Origin: Alitiscatomonas aceti
GTDB lineage: Bacteria > Bacillota > Clostridia > Lachnospirales > Lachnospiraceae
Length of the DNA: 58,972 nt
Assembly: GCF_025567195.1 (NCBI RefSeq)
Contig: NZ_JAOQJF010000020.1
Coordinates: 1-58,972, forward strand
Reading direction: 5' to 3'
Shown in pieces: positions 24,687-31,967 of this stretch (position 1 is its first letter; every line of letters starts with the position of its first letter). The notes under the pieces are model-generated. The model saw only the letters and a program-made list of their open reading frames with translations, was not told the origin of the DNA and did no database searches. The position numbers were made by a program, and so were the translations under genes.

Positions 24687-25403
24687 ATGACGAACAACTT
24701 TGATGTGAAGATGGATGAATATCTGCCCCTGCGGGATGTGGTGTTCAAGACGCTGCGCCAGGCGATCCTAAAGGGAGAGCTGGAGCCGGGAGAGCGGCTC
24801 ATGGAGATCCAGCTGGCGGAGCGCTTAGGCGTCAGCAGGACTCCGATCCGGGAGGCGATCCGGAAGCTGGAGCTGGAGGGCCTGGTCCTTATGATCCCCC
24901 GGAAGGGAGCCGAGGTGGCCAGGATCTCTGAAAACAATCTGCGGGACGTGCTTGAGGTGCGCCGGACCCTGGAGGAGCTGGCGGTGGACCTGGCCTGCCA
25001 GAGGATGACGGAGGACGAGCTGGAGGAGCTGAAAAAAACACAGGAATTGTTTGCCCAGGCCATCCGGGAGGGAGACGCCATGCGGATCGCCCAGACCGAT
25101 GAAAGATATCATGAGATCATTTACGGCAGTACAAAAAATGAAAAGCTGGTGCAGATCTTAAACAACCTGCGGGAGCAGATGTACCGCTACCGCCTGGAAT
25201 ATATCAAGGATGAGGACAAGCGGCATATTCTCCTGGTGGAGCATGACCAGATCTTAAAGGCCCTGAGCCTGCGCCATGTCCACGAGGCGAAGATCGCGAT
25301 CCGGGAGCATATTGATAATCAGGAGATCACCATCCTGAAGAACCTGAAGGAGCAGGAAAATGACGTTCAAAGAAAAGTATCTGGCCGGAGAAATCCGGTT
25401 TGA
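24687..25403 (+). CDS. GntR-family regulator, FCD subfamily (FadR type)
   Basis: 238 residues. The N-terminal winged helix (LRQAILKGELEPGERLMEIQLAERLGVSRTPIREAIRKLELEGLV, about 23-67) is followed by an all-helical FCD ligand domain with its Asp/His metal-type residues (EVRRTLEELAVDL, DERYHEIIY, HDQILKAL, HIDNQ). Ligands are usually small carboxylates or sugar acids. The ribosome site AAGGAG lies before ATG 24687. Co-transcribed with ispE, and its 3' end overlaps the next small gene by 44 bp. Confidence 0.9.
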   Translation: MTNNFDVKMDEYLPLRDVVFKTLRQAILKGELEPGERLMEIQLAERLGVSRTPIREAIRKLELEGLVLMIPRKGAEVARISENNLRDVLEVRRTLEELAVDLACQRMTEDELEELKKTQELFAQAIREGDAMRIAQTDERYHEIIYGSTKNEKLVQILNNLREQMYRYRLEYIKDEDKRHILLVEHDQILKALSLRHVHEAKIAIREHIDNQEITILKNLKEQENDVQRKVSGRRNPV

Positions 25404-25560
25404 GGAGATCGACGATTACATTGAGATATGGAACAACAGCGACGACGAGCGGACGCTGGCACAGTTTCTGGGGCTTAGCGCAGACGAAGAAGACGTCTGG
25501 ATCGACGACAGCGACGAGGCCTTAAAGGCCATGCTGGACCAGGAGCGCTGCCAGTCTTAG
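25360..25560 (+). CDS. Small acidic protein overlapping gntR
   Basis: 66 residues, strongly acidic, no membrane segment. It reads MTFKEKYLAGEIRFEEIDDYIEIW...LAQFLGLSADEEDVWIDDSDEALKAML. It starts in another frame 44 bp before the gntR stop, behind a good GAAGGAG site, and continues 157 bp past it, so it is not a mere shadow. The helical FxxxYLxGEIxFEEIDDYIExW pattern looks like a conserved small-protein family of Clostridia; no function is known to me. Confidence 0.75.
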   Translation: MTFKEKYLAGEIRFEEIDDYIEIWNNSDDERTLAQFLGLSADEEDVWIDDSDEALKAMLDQERCQS

Positions 25561-25595
25561 TCCGCAGGCAAAGGAAAAGAAAGGGGTATGGGAAA

Positions 25596-26633
25596 ATGAA
25601 GACAGTAACACTGGGAAGAACAGGGATCACAGTCAGCAAGAACGGGTTCGGTGCGCTGCCGATCCAGAGGATCACAAGGGATGAGGCCGCAAAGCTCTTA
25701 AGAAAGGCATATGACGGCGGCATCACGCTGTTTGATACAGCCAGGGCTTACTCTGACAGTGAGGAGAAGATCGGCTATGCCATGAGTGATATCCGGAACC
25801 ACATCTACATCACCACCAAGACCGCAGCCCAGAACGCAGAGGAATTCTGGAAGGACCTGGAGACCAGCCTGACGCTCCTTAAAACGGATCATGTGGACGT
25901 GTACCAGTTCCATAACCCGTCCTTCTGCCCGAAGCCGGGGGATGAAAGCGGCCTTTATGAGGCGGCCTTAAAGGCCAGGGAGCAGGGAAAGATCCGCTTC
26001 ATCGGCATCACCAACCACCGGCTGGCTGTGGCTCATGAGGCCATTGACAGCGGCCTTTATGATACCCTCCAGTTCCCGTTCTGCTATCTGTGCAGCGAAA
26101 AGGATGTGGAGCTGGTGGAGGACTGTAAGAAGAACAACATCGGCTTCATCGCCATGAAGGCCCTGTCCGGCGGACTGATCATCAACTCTGCCGCCGCCTA
26201 CGCCTTTGAGGACCAGTACGACAACGTGCTTCCCATCTGGGGCGTCCAGAGGGAGAATGAACTGGATGAATTTTTAAGCTATATGGAACATCCGCCGGTG
26301 ATGAACGACGAGATCCGGGCTCTCATCGAGGCGGACAGAAAACAGCTGTACGGAAGCTTCTGCCGGGGCTGCGGCTACTGTATGCCGTGTCCGGTGGGGA
26401 TCGAGATCAATAACTGCGCCCGGATGTCCCTGCTGCTGCGCCGTTCTCCGTCCGAAGGCCATCTGTCCCCCGAGGGCCAGGCAAAGATGATGAAGATCAA
26501 GGACTGCCTCCACTGTAACCAGTGCATGAGTAAATGTCCTTACGGCCTCAACACGCCGGAGCTTTTACAGAGGAACCTGAAGGACTATGAGGAGGTCCTG
26601 GCCGGGAAGGTCATGACTCCCACCAACTTCTAA
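25596..26633 (+). CDS. Aldo-keto reductase with C-terminal ferredoxin domain
   Basis: 345 residues. The (beta/alpha)8 reductase domain has the tetrad pieces FDTARAY (D47, Y52), TTKT (Lys near 74) and QFHNP (His near 107). The C-terminal part (about 257-330) carries CRGCGYCMPCP and CLHCNQCMSKCP, eight cysteines for two [4Fe-4S] clusters. Such fused enzymes are common in anaerobes and may take electrons from iron-sulfur donors rather than only NADPH. It follows the small acidic gene by 35 bp with an AAAGGGG-type site. Confidence 0.9.
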   Translation: MKTVTLGRTGITVSKNGFGALPIQRITRDEAAKLLRKAYDGGITLFDTARAYSDSEEKIGYAMSDIRNHIYITTKTAAQNAEEFWKDLETSLTLLKTDHVDVYQFHNPSFCPKPGDESGLYEAALKAREQGKIRFIGITNHRLAVAHEAIDSGLYDTLQFPFCYLCSEKDVELVEDCKKNNIGFIAMKALSGGLIINSAAAYAFEDQYDNVLPIWGVQRENELDEFLSYMEHPPVMNDEIRALIEADRKQLYGSFCRGCGYCMPCPVGIEINNCARMSLLLRRSPSEGHLSPEGQAKMMKIKDCLHCNQCMSKCPYGLNTPELLQRNLKDYEEVLAGKVMTPTNF

Positions 26634-26645
26634 ACAGGCAGAGGG

Positions 26646-26677
26646 CCGGGAAAACCGCTGGGAACAGCCTTTTCCGG
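26646..26677 (+). terminator. Hairpin after aldo-keto reductase gene
   Basis: CCGGGAAAACCGCTG / CAGCCTTTTCCGG with a GGAA loop: a long, nearly perfect stem. The downstream T content is low, so terminator strength is uncertain. Confidence 0.55.
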
Positions 26678-26694
26678 CTCCTGGTCATATAGAA

Positions 26695-26726
26695 AGAGGG
26701 CCACTGCCAGTCTGCAGCGGCCCTCT
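26695..26726 (-). terminator. Terminator of hsp20
   Basis: AGAGGGCC (26695-26702) and GGCCCTCT (26719-26726) with further CTGC/GCAG pairing inside. Read on the minus strand it is followed by TTTCTAT. Confidence 0.65.
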
Positions 26727-26743
26727 GGGCTTTCCGACCTTCA

Positions 26744-27193
26744 TCATCCTTCAATGGCGATGTAATTGGGTGTTTCCACCTTCTTCTGCTCCTCCTCTTT
26801 GGGAACAGACAGGGAAAGGATCCCGTTTTCAAATCTGGCTGTTATATCCTCCTGCTTTACGTTCTCGCCCACATAAAAGCTCCGGCTCATGGCTCCGGCG
26901 TACCGTTCACGGCGGATATAGCGGCCTTCCTTATCCTTTTCGTCCTTATCCAGGCCCTTGGAGGCGCTTATGGTCAGACAGCCGTCCTTTAACTCAGCAT
27001 GGATTTCATCCTTCTTAAAGCCCGGAAGATCAATGTCGATCACATACCGGCCATCCGCTTCTTTAATATCGGTCTTCATGACTCTGGAGGCGTTCTTTCC
27101 GTACAGCGGACTGCGTTTTCCAAAGAATTCATCGTTAAAGGAATCCATCATTTCATCAAATAAGTTTTCACCAAAGATGCTGGGCATCAGCAT
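26744..27193 (-). CDS. Small heat-shock protein Hsp20
   Basis: 149-residue alpha-crystallin-type chaperone that holds unfolding proteins under stress. It has ADGRYVIDIDLPGFKKDEIHAELKDGCLTISA (about 47-78), the A-x-x-x-NGILSLSVPK box (about 123-135, FENGILSLSVPK) and a C-terminal tail. The N-terminus MLMPSIFGENLFDEMMDSF is typical. The ribosome site GGAGGAATG precedes the start on the minus strand. Its promoter overlaps a CIRCE operator, so HrcA control is expected. Confidence 0.93.
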   Translation of the reverse strand: MLMPSIFGENLFDEMMDSFNDEFFGKRSPLYGKNASRVMKTDIKEADGRYVIDIDLPGFKKDEIHAELKDGCLTISASKGLDKDEKDKEGRYIRRERYAGAMSRSFYVGENVKQEDITARFENGILSLSVPKEEEQKKVETPNYIAIEG

Positions 27194-27325
27194 AAATCAT
27201 TCCTCCATTCTATATGTCAATTTACTGCTGGTCACAAATAAGTTTCTGGAACCGGAGGCGGCAGGAACCAGGCCGGACGTTTGAAGTCCTTTTTCTGTTT
27301 TGCCCTCCTCTTTTGTTCTATCTGT

Positions 27326-27354
27326 AATATAGCACACATTATTAGCACTGTCAA
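27326..27354 (-). promoter_or_regulatory. hsp20 promoter
   Basis: On the minus strand: TTGACA (27354-27349), 17-nt spacer, TATATT (27331-27326). The -35 box lies inside the CIRCE element. Confidence 0.85.
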
Positions 27355-27368
27355 GAGTCGAGTGCTAA
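27342..27368 (-). promoter_or_regulatory. CIRCE operator (HrcA site)
   Basis: TTAGCACTG (27342-27350), 9-nt spacer, GAGTGCTAA (27360-27368). It matches the consensus TTAGCACTC-N9-GAGTGCTAA with a single mismatch. It overlaps the hsp20 -35 element, the expected place for HrcA repression. Confidence 0.9.
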
Positions 27369-27428
27369 TTATTTTGTGAAAAAAGTATGAAGTCAGCTGA
27401 CCATGACGGCCCGTGATCCTTCAGGCAT

Positions 27429-27457
27429 TTGACATCCCGCTTCCGGGACCGTATAAT
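27429..27457 (+). promoter_or_regulatory. Promoter of TrmH-type methyltransferase unit
   Basis: TTGACA (27429-27434), 17-nt spacer, TATAAT (27452-27457): full consensus, 30 nt before the start. Confidence 0.85.
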
Positions 27458-27486
27458 ATTTCCATAAGAAAAGAGGAGGACCGATT

Positions 27487-28314
27487 ATGCCAGATATAAG
27501 AGAGATCACAGATCTGTCGGCTCCGGAGCTGGACATTTATGCCAGGCTCTCTGAGGGCCAGCTGCTTCACTATTACGAACCGGATACGGGCCTTTTTATT
27601 GCTGAAAGCCCCAAGGTCATCAGCCGGGCCCTGGATGCCGGATATGAGCCGGTGTCCCTTTTAATGGAGCCGGAGCATGTGGAGGGAGAAGCCAGAGAGG
27701 TGGTCTCCCGGTGCGGCGGTATCCCCGTCTATACGGCAGAGGCCAGGATCCTTACGGAGCTTACGGGCTTTCAGCTGACCAGGGGTGTCCTCTGCGCCAT
27801 GCGGCGGCGGAGGCTGCCGGATGCGGCTTCCCTCTGCGCTGGGGCCAGACGGGTGGCGGTCCTGGAAAACGTCATGAATCCCACCAATGTGGGGGCCATT
27901 TTCCGGTCTGCGGCCGCCCTGGGCATGGACGCGGTGCTCCTGACGCCGGGATGCAGCGATCCTCTGTACCGGCGGGCCGCACGGGTCAGCATGGGCACAG
28001 TGTTCCAGGTGCCCTGGACTTTTTTTGACCGGCAGCAGTGTCCGTGGCCGGAGAGGGGGATGGAGGTCTTAAGGGAGCTGGGGTTTAAGACGGCCGCCAT
28101 GGCCTTAAAAAAAGATTCGGTGAGCATCGGCGATCCGGCCCTCCTGGCAGAGGAGCGGCTGGCGGTGGTGCTGGGGACCGAGGGAGACGGTCTGGCGGCG
28201 GAGACCATTGCAGACTGCGACTATACGGTGATGATCCCCATGGCCCACGGGGTGGATTCTCTCAATGTGGCGGCGGCGTCAGCCGTGGCCTTCTGGGAGC
28301 TGGGGAAAAGATAA
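27487..28314 (+). CDS. RNA 2'-O-methyltransferase, SpoU/TrmH family
   Basis: 275 residues. An N-terminal substrate-binding region (about 1-110) precedes the knotted SPOUT domain. Its three motifs are NVMNPTNVGAIFRSAAALG (about 124-142), VVLGTEGDGL (about 225-234) and IPMAHGVDSLNVAAASAVAF (about 246-265). It methylates a ribose in rRNA or tRNA; the site is not predictable here. The ribosome site AGAGGAGG precedes ATG 27487. The Nudix gene follows after 12 bp. Confidence 0.9.
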   Translation: MPDIREITDLSAPELDIYARLSEGQLLHYYEPDTGLFIAESPKVISRALDAGYEPVSLLMEPEHVEGEAREVVSRCGGIPVYTAEARILTELTGFQLTRGVLCAMRRRRLPDAASLCAGARRVAVLENVMNPTNVGAIFRSAAALGMDAVLLTPGCSDPLYRRAARVSMGTVFQVPWTFFDRQQCPWPERGMEVLRELGFKTAAMALKKDSVSIGDPALLAEERLAVVLGTEGDGLAAETIADCDYTVMIPMAHGVDSLNVAAASAVAFWELGKR

Positions 28315-28326
28315 GGAGGTGGGGCG

Positions 28327-28923
28327 ATGACCGAAATGGAGCTGAGAGAGGAGATCCGTCGTTATGAGCCCTTCAATGAACAGGAACGGGAGGATAAGAA
28401 GGAGATCCTGCGGCAGATGGAACAGGCAGACCATATCCTGACCAGGGACAACCGGAACGCCCATATCACGGTCTCTGCATGGATCATGGACAGGGACCGG
28501 AAAAAGGTCCTGATGGCATACCACAATCTTTACCAGTCGTGGGCATGGCTTGGGGGCCATGCAGACGGGGACGCCGATCTGAAGGCGGTGGCGCTGAAGG
28601 AGATCCGGGAGGAAAGCGGGCTGGAATCCGTCCGGTTCGTGACAGAGGATATTTTCTCCCTGGAGATCCTTACGGTTGACGGCCACGAAAAACGGGGAAG
28701 CTACGTGCCGTCGCATCTGCATCTGAACGTGACCTATCTGCTGGAGGCGGACCCAGAGCTTCCGCTGCGGATCAAGGAGGACGAAAACAGTGAGATCGGG
28801 TGGATCGGTGTGGAGGAAATCCAAAGAAGATCCACGGAAAAATGGTTTGTGGAACGGATCTACTCCAAATTATGCAAGAAGGCCCAGAGCCTGAGGAATG
28901 GAAAGCTGGCGATTCCGGAATGA
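28327..28923 (+). CDS. Nudix hydrolase
   Basis: 198 residues. The Nudix fold begins near 45 (ITVSAWIMDRDRKKVLM). The Nudix box is GHADGDADLKAVALKEIREESGL (about 78-100). In it the first conserved Glu of GX5EX7REUXEEXGU is Ala and the Arg is Lys, while the catalytic EE pair is kept. Substrates of the family are nucleoside diphosphates linked to other groups. The ribosome site AAGGAGG precedes ATG 28327; in operon with the methyltransferase. Confidence 0.87.
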   Translation: MTEMELREEIRRYEPFNEQEREDKKEILRQMEQADHILTRDNRNAHITVSAWIMDRDRKKVLMAYHNLYQSWAWLGGHADGDADLKAVALKEIREESGLESVRFVTEDIFSLEILTVDGHEKRGSYVPSHLHLNVTYLLEADPELPLRIKEDENSEIGWIGVEEIQRRSTEKWFVERIYSKLCKKAQSLRNGKLAIPE

Positions 28924-28960
28924 ACGATTAAGAGGGAACGCCTGGAAAAATTTCAGCTTT

Positions 28961-28985
28961 GTGACAAGATCACGGAAAATTTCCG
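28961..28985 (+). promoter_or_regulatory. Two adjoining palindromes before SDR gene
   Basis: GTGA-caaga-TCAC (28961-28973) abuts CGGAAA-A-TTTCCG (28973-28985). A TATGAT -10-like box follows at 28996-29001, placing the second palindrome over the -35 position. An activator or repressor site is possible. Confidence 0.4.
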
Positions 28986-29042
28986 GAAAAACGGTTATGA
29001 TAAGAACATAAAGAAAAACATCAACCCAGGGAGGGCGGATAT

Positions 29043-29789
29043 ATGAGATTAAAGGATAAGGTTGCTATCATAACCGGCGGAAGCCGCGGGATCGGCTTTG
29101 CCACAGCAGAAAGATTTTTACAGGAGGGCGCCAAGGTCATTATCACAGCCAGCTCCGAGGAGAATGCGAAGAAAAGCGCAGCCCGCTTAAAGGAGCTATA
29201 TCCGGATTCCGTGGTGGACGGGATCAGTCCCAACCTTTCCAGCCTGGAATCGGTACGGAAGGAATTTAAGAAGGTAACAGAAAAATACGGCTGCGTGGAT
29301 ATCCTGGTGAACAATGCAGGAGTCTCCGAAAGCACGCCCTTTACGGAATACACGGAAGAGACATACGACCGTGTCATGGATCTGAACGTGAAGGGGATCT
29401 TCACAGCCACCCGGGCGGCCAGCGAATGTATGATCGCCAAGGGAAGCGGAGTGATCCTTTCCACCTCGTCCATGGTCAGTATTTCCGGCCAGGCCAGCGG
29501 CCTGGCATACCCCACCTCCAAGTTTGCCGTCAACGGACTTACCGTATCCCTGGCCCGGGAGCTGGGCCCCAGGGGGATCCGCGTCAACGCGGTGGCTCCG
29601 GGGATCACGGAGACGGATATGATGAAGGCGGTGCCAAAAGAGGTGATGGATCCGCTGGTGCGGCAGATCCCCCTGCGCCGTCTGGGCAAGCCCGAGGACA
29701 TTGCCAACGCCTTTGTGTTCCTGGCTTCAGAGGAAGCGTCCTACATCACAGGCGTGGTCTTAAGCGTGGATGGGATGGCAAGATCATAA
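29043..29789 (+). CDS. Short-chain dehydrogenase/reductase, FabG-like
   Basis: 248 residues, classical SDR. The cofactor motif TGGSRGIGFA (about 11-20), NNAG (about 89-92), the catalytic Ser in STSSMVSISG (near 139) and Y-x3-K in YPTSKFAVNG (about 155-164) are all intact. The C-terminal GVVLSVDGMARS is typical. It could be a 3-oxoacyl-ACP reductase-like or a hydroxysteroid/sugar dehydrogenase; the lone context does not decide. The ribosome site GGGAGG precedes ATG 29043. Confidence 0.88.
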   Translation: MRLKDKVAIITGGSRGIGFATAERFLQEGAKVIITASSEENAKKSAARLKELYPDSVVDGISPNLSSLESVRKEFKKVTEKYGCVDILVNNAGVSESTPFTEYTEETYDRVMDLNVKGIFTATRAASECMIAKGSGVILSTSSMVSISGQASGLAYPTSKFAVNGLTVSLARELGPRGIRVNAVAPGITETDMMKAVPKEVMDPLVRQIPLRRLGKPEDIANAFVFLASEEASYITGVVLSVDGMARS

Positions 29790-29802
29790 GCAAAATGAAA
29801 AA

Positions 29803-29863
29803 GGCCGGTCCCGGTCCGGAAACCCTGATCTGTGGTTTCCAGAGCCGGAACCGGCTTCTTTTA
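29803..29863. terminator. Bidirectional terminator between SDR gene and cstA
   Basis: Long stem with GCCGG, GG and CCGGAAACC on one side and GGTTTCC, GCC and CCGGC on the other. It is flanked by AAAAA on the left and TTCTTTT on the right, serving the two convergent genes. Confidence 0.75.
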
Positions 29864-29870
29864 TGTATGT

Positions 29871-31586
29871 TTATGATGCGGCGGCCGGAGCCGTCTTTTC
29901 GGAATTATGCCTGGAGGCGAAGTAGGCCCGCAGGGAGTTTACGACGATGATCAGGCCTAAGAGCATTAAAAGGATGGCGATGATCAGCTGGAGTCCCTCC
30001 ACCATGAAGGTGGCGGAGCCGGAGGCAAAGGCAGTTACCAGCGCTTTGGTCCTCTGTACCAGGGCAGTGGTGGTGACGCAGAGCATGATGGCCAGCGGCG
30101 GGAACAGCATCTTGTTGCTGCGGCCAGTGACCTTCATGAATACGCACAGGGTCACCAGGACCAGGGCAGATAATAACTGGTTGGCAGATCCGAACAGCGG
30201 CCAGATGTTGGAATATCCGATCCGGGTCAGGACAAAGCCGAAGAACAGGGTCAGCAGGGTGGAAACGTATTTGTTGCAGATGAACTTTCTCCAGCCTTCG
30301 GCGTGCTCCATGTCATCCACAGAGAACAGCTCCTGTAAGCTCATACGGCCGATCCTGGCAACGGCGTCCAGGCTTGTGAGGGCCAGGGCGGAAACGCACA
30401 TGGTCATGAAGCACTGGGCAATGTACATGGGAACGCCGAACATCTGGAAGAAGCCTGCCACGCCGTTTGAAAAGATCTGGAACGGAGTTCCGGCAGCGGG
30501 AGTTCCGTCGGCTCCGGCGGCAGCACCTGCCACGCAGAGGGCCAGTACGGCTAAAAGGCTTTCCAGGACCATGGCTCCGTAGCCCACTTTTAACATATCC
30601 TTTTCGTTGGCCACGGTCTTTGAGGACGTGCCGGAGGATACCAGGCTGTGGAAGCCGGAAACAGCTCCGCAGGCAACGGTGACGAACAGGATCGGGAACA
30701 TGTCTCCCAGCTTTTCATTATGGAAGCCGGTGTACATGGGCAGGTTCATGGATGGATGGGCCACGAAAAGACCCAGCACAGCTCCGGCGATCATGCCGAT
30801 GAACATATAGGTGGTCATGATGTCACGGGGCTGCTTTAAAAGCCACATGGGAAGGACTGCTGCAAAAAAGATATAAATAAAGGTAATGTAGGTCCAGGCC
30901 TCTTTTCCGGCGGTGATGGGGGCCATCATTCCAAGAGCCAGGGCAGCTACGGTGCAGGCAAGGCCCAGGATCGTCTCCTTCCAGCCGGTAAAATGGAGGC
31001 GTGTCTGCAATACGCCAAAAAGCATGGCAAAAACAATGAATAATAAGGAAATGGTCCCGGCTGCGCCGTTGGTCTTTGCCGCTTCGGACAGGCTGGTCAC
31101 GCCGTCCACGGTCTGGTAGGCGTTGAAGGTCCCGGCCACCATGTCGGCAAAGGCCGCGATCACCAGCCAGGTGAAGAGCCAGCAGAATACCAGGAACAGC
31201 TTCCGGCCCAGCCTGCCGATGTATTTTTCAATCAGAAGTCCCATGGACTTACCATCATTTTTTACGCTCACATAAAGAGCACCGAAGTCTGTGACGGCTC
31301 CAAAGAAGACGCCGCCGATGAGGATCCATAAAAGAACGGGGACCCATCCGAAAACGGCCGCCTGGATGGCTCCGGTCACAGGGCCGGCTCCGGCGATGGA
31401 GGAAAACTGATGGCTGAAAACGGTCCAGCCGTCTGTGGGGACGTAGTCCTGTCCGTCTGCGTGAACGACTGCCGGTGTTTTGGCTTTCGGGTCGATGCCC
31501 CATTTCTTTGCAAGAAAGCGGCCATACAGCACATAGGCGGAGGCCAGGCAGATCGCGGAGATGAGGACGATTACAAGTGTGTTCAT
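29871..31586 (-). CDS. cstA: Carbon starvation protein CstA-type transporter
   Basis: 571-residue polytopic membrane protein of the CstA/BtsT (YjiY) family. Members take up pyruvate and, in some species, peptides. It shows the family signatures YVPTDGWTVFSHQFSSIAGAGPVTGAI (about 49-75), FGAVTDFGALYVSVKNDGKS and SGFHSLVSSGTSSKTVANEKD (about 309-329). Minus strand, convergent with the SDR gene. A promoter and a perfect palindrome lie immediately upstream, so expression is likely tightly repressed or induced. Confidence 0.93.
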   Translation of the reverse strand: MNTLVIVLISAICLASAYVLYGRFLAKKWGIDPKAKTPAVVHADGQDYVPTDGWTVFSHQFSSIAGAGPVTGAIQAAVFGWVPVLLWILIGGVFFGAVTDFGALYVSVKNDGKSMGLLIEKYIGRLGRKLFLVFCWLFTWLVIAAFADMVAGTFNAYQTVDGVTSLSEAAKTNGAAGTISLLFIVFAMLFGVLQTRLHFTGWKETILGLACTVAALALGMMAPITAGKEAWTYITFIYIFFAAVLPMWLLKQPRDIMTTYMFIGMIAGAVLGLFVAHPSMNLPMYTGFHNEKLGDMFPILFVTVACGAVSGFHSLVSSGTSSKTVANEKDMLKVGYGAMVLESLLAVLALCVAGAAAGADGTPAAGTPFQIFSNGVAGFFQMFGVPMYIAQCFMTMCVSALALTSLDAVARIGRMSLQELFSVDDMEHAEGWRKFICNKYVSTLLTLFFGFVLTRIGYSNIWPLFGSANQLLSALVLVTLCVFMKVTGRSNKMLFPPLAIMLCVTTTALVQRTKALVTAFASGSATFMVEGLQLIIAILLMLLGLIIVVNSLRAYFASRHNSEKTAPAAAS

Positions 31587-31603
31587 AATTATTCTCTCCT
31601 TGT

Positions 31604-31625
31604 TAGTATTTATAAGTAAATACTA
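31604..31625 (-). promoter_or_regulatory. Operator-like palindrome over cstA promoter
   Basis: TAGTATTTA-taag-TAAATACTA: perfect 9-bp arms around a 4-nt centre. It spans the -10 box and transcription start region of cstA. Confidence 0.65.
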
Positions 31626-31650
31626 TAATCCTGTAAAGAGATAAAGTCAA
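31622..31650 (-). promoter_or_regulatory. cstA promoter
   Basis: On the minus strand: TTGACT (31650-31645), 17-nt spacer, TATAGT (31627-31622), about 36 nt before the start codon. Confidence 0.75.
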
Positions 31651-31894
31651 TAAATCTGGTGAAGAACATGAGAAAATCGTCGTTTTTATGATAAAATGAT
31701 GAAAAACAGTTGGAAATTTATATAAATTTAATAATGTTTATAAAAAAGATATAATGTATAAATATACTAGACATAACCAAAGGGAATAGTAATAACAAAA
31801 GAAAAAACCAGTCCGCAGAATCCATATAAATCATAGAATAATTTTTGGTTTTTTGTGCATAATATTCAAGTATATAAAATTTCAACAAATTCGT

Positions 31895-31923
31895 TTGGAA
31901 TTTAACAAGAACTGTGCTATAAT
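31895..31923 (+). promoter_or_regulatory. Promoter of APC permease
   Basis: TTGGAA (31895-31900), 17-nt spacer, TATAAT (31918-31923). Confidence 0.75.
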
Positions 31924-31967
31924 GCATTTCGTTGCACAAATACAAAAAAGAAAAGGAAGGTTACACA

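Larger units (their letters stand above)
31587..31967. other. AT-rich divergent control region
   Basis: 381 bp between cstA (minus) and the APC permease (plus). It holds the cstA promoter and palindrome, then a very AT-rich stretch without recognisable RNA or ORF (about 31660-31890), then the permease promoter. Confidence 0.7.
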
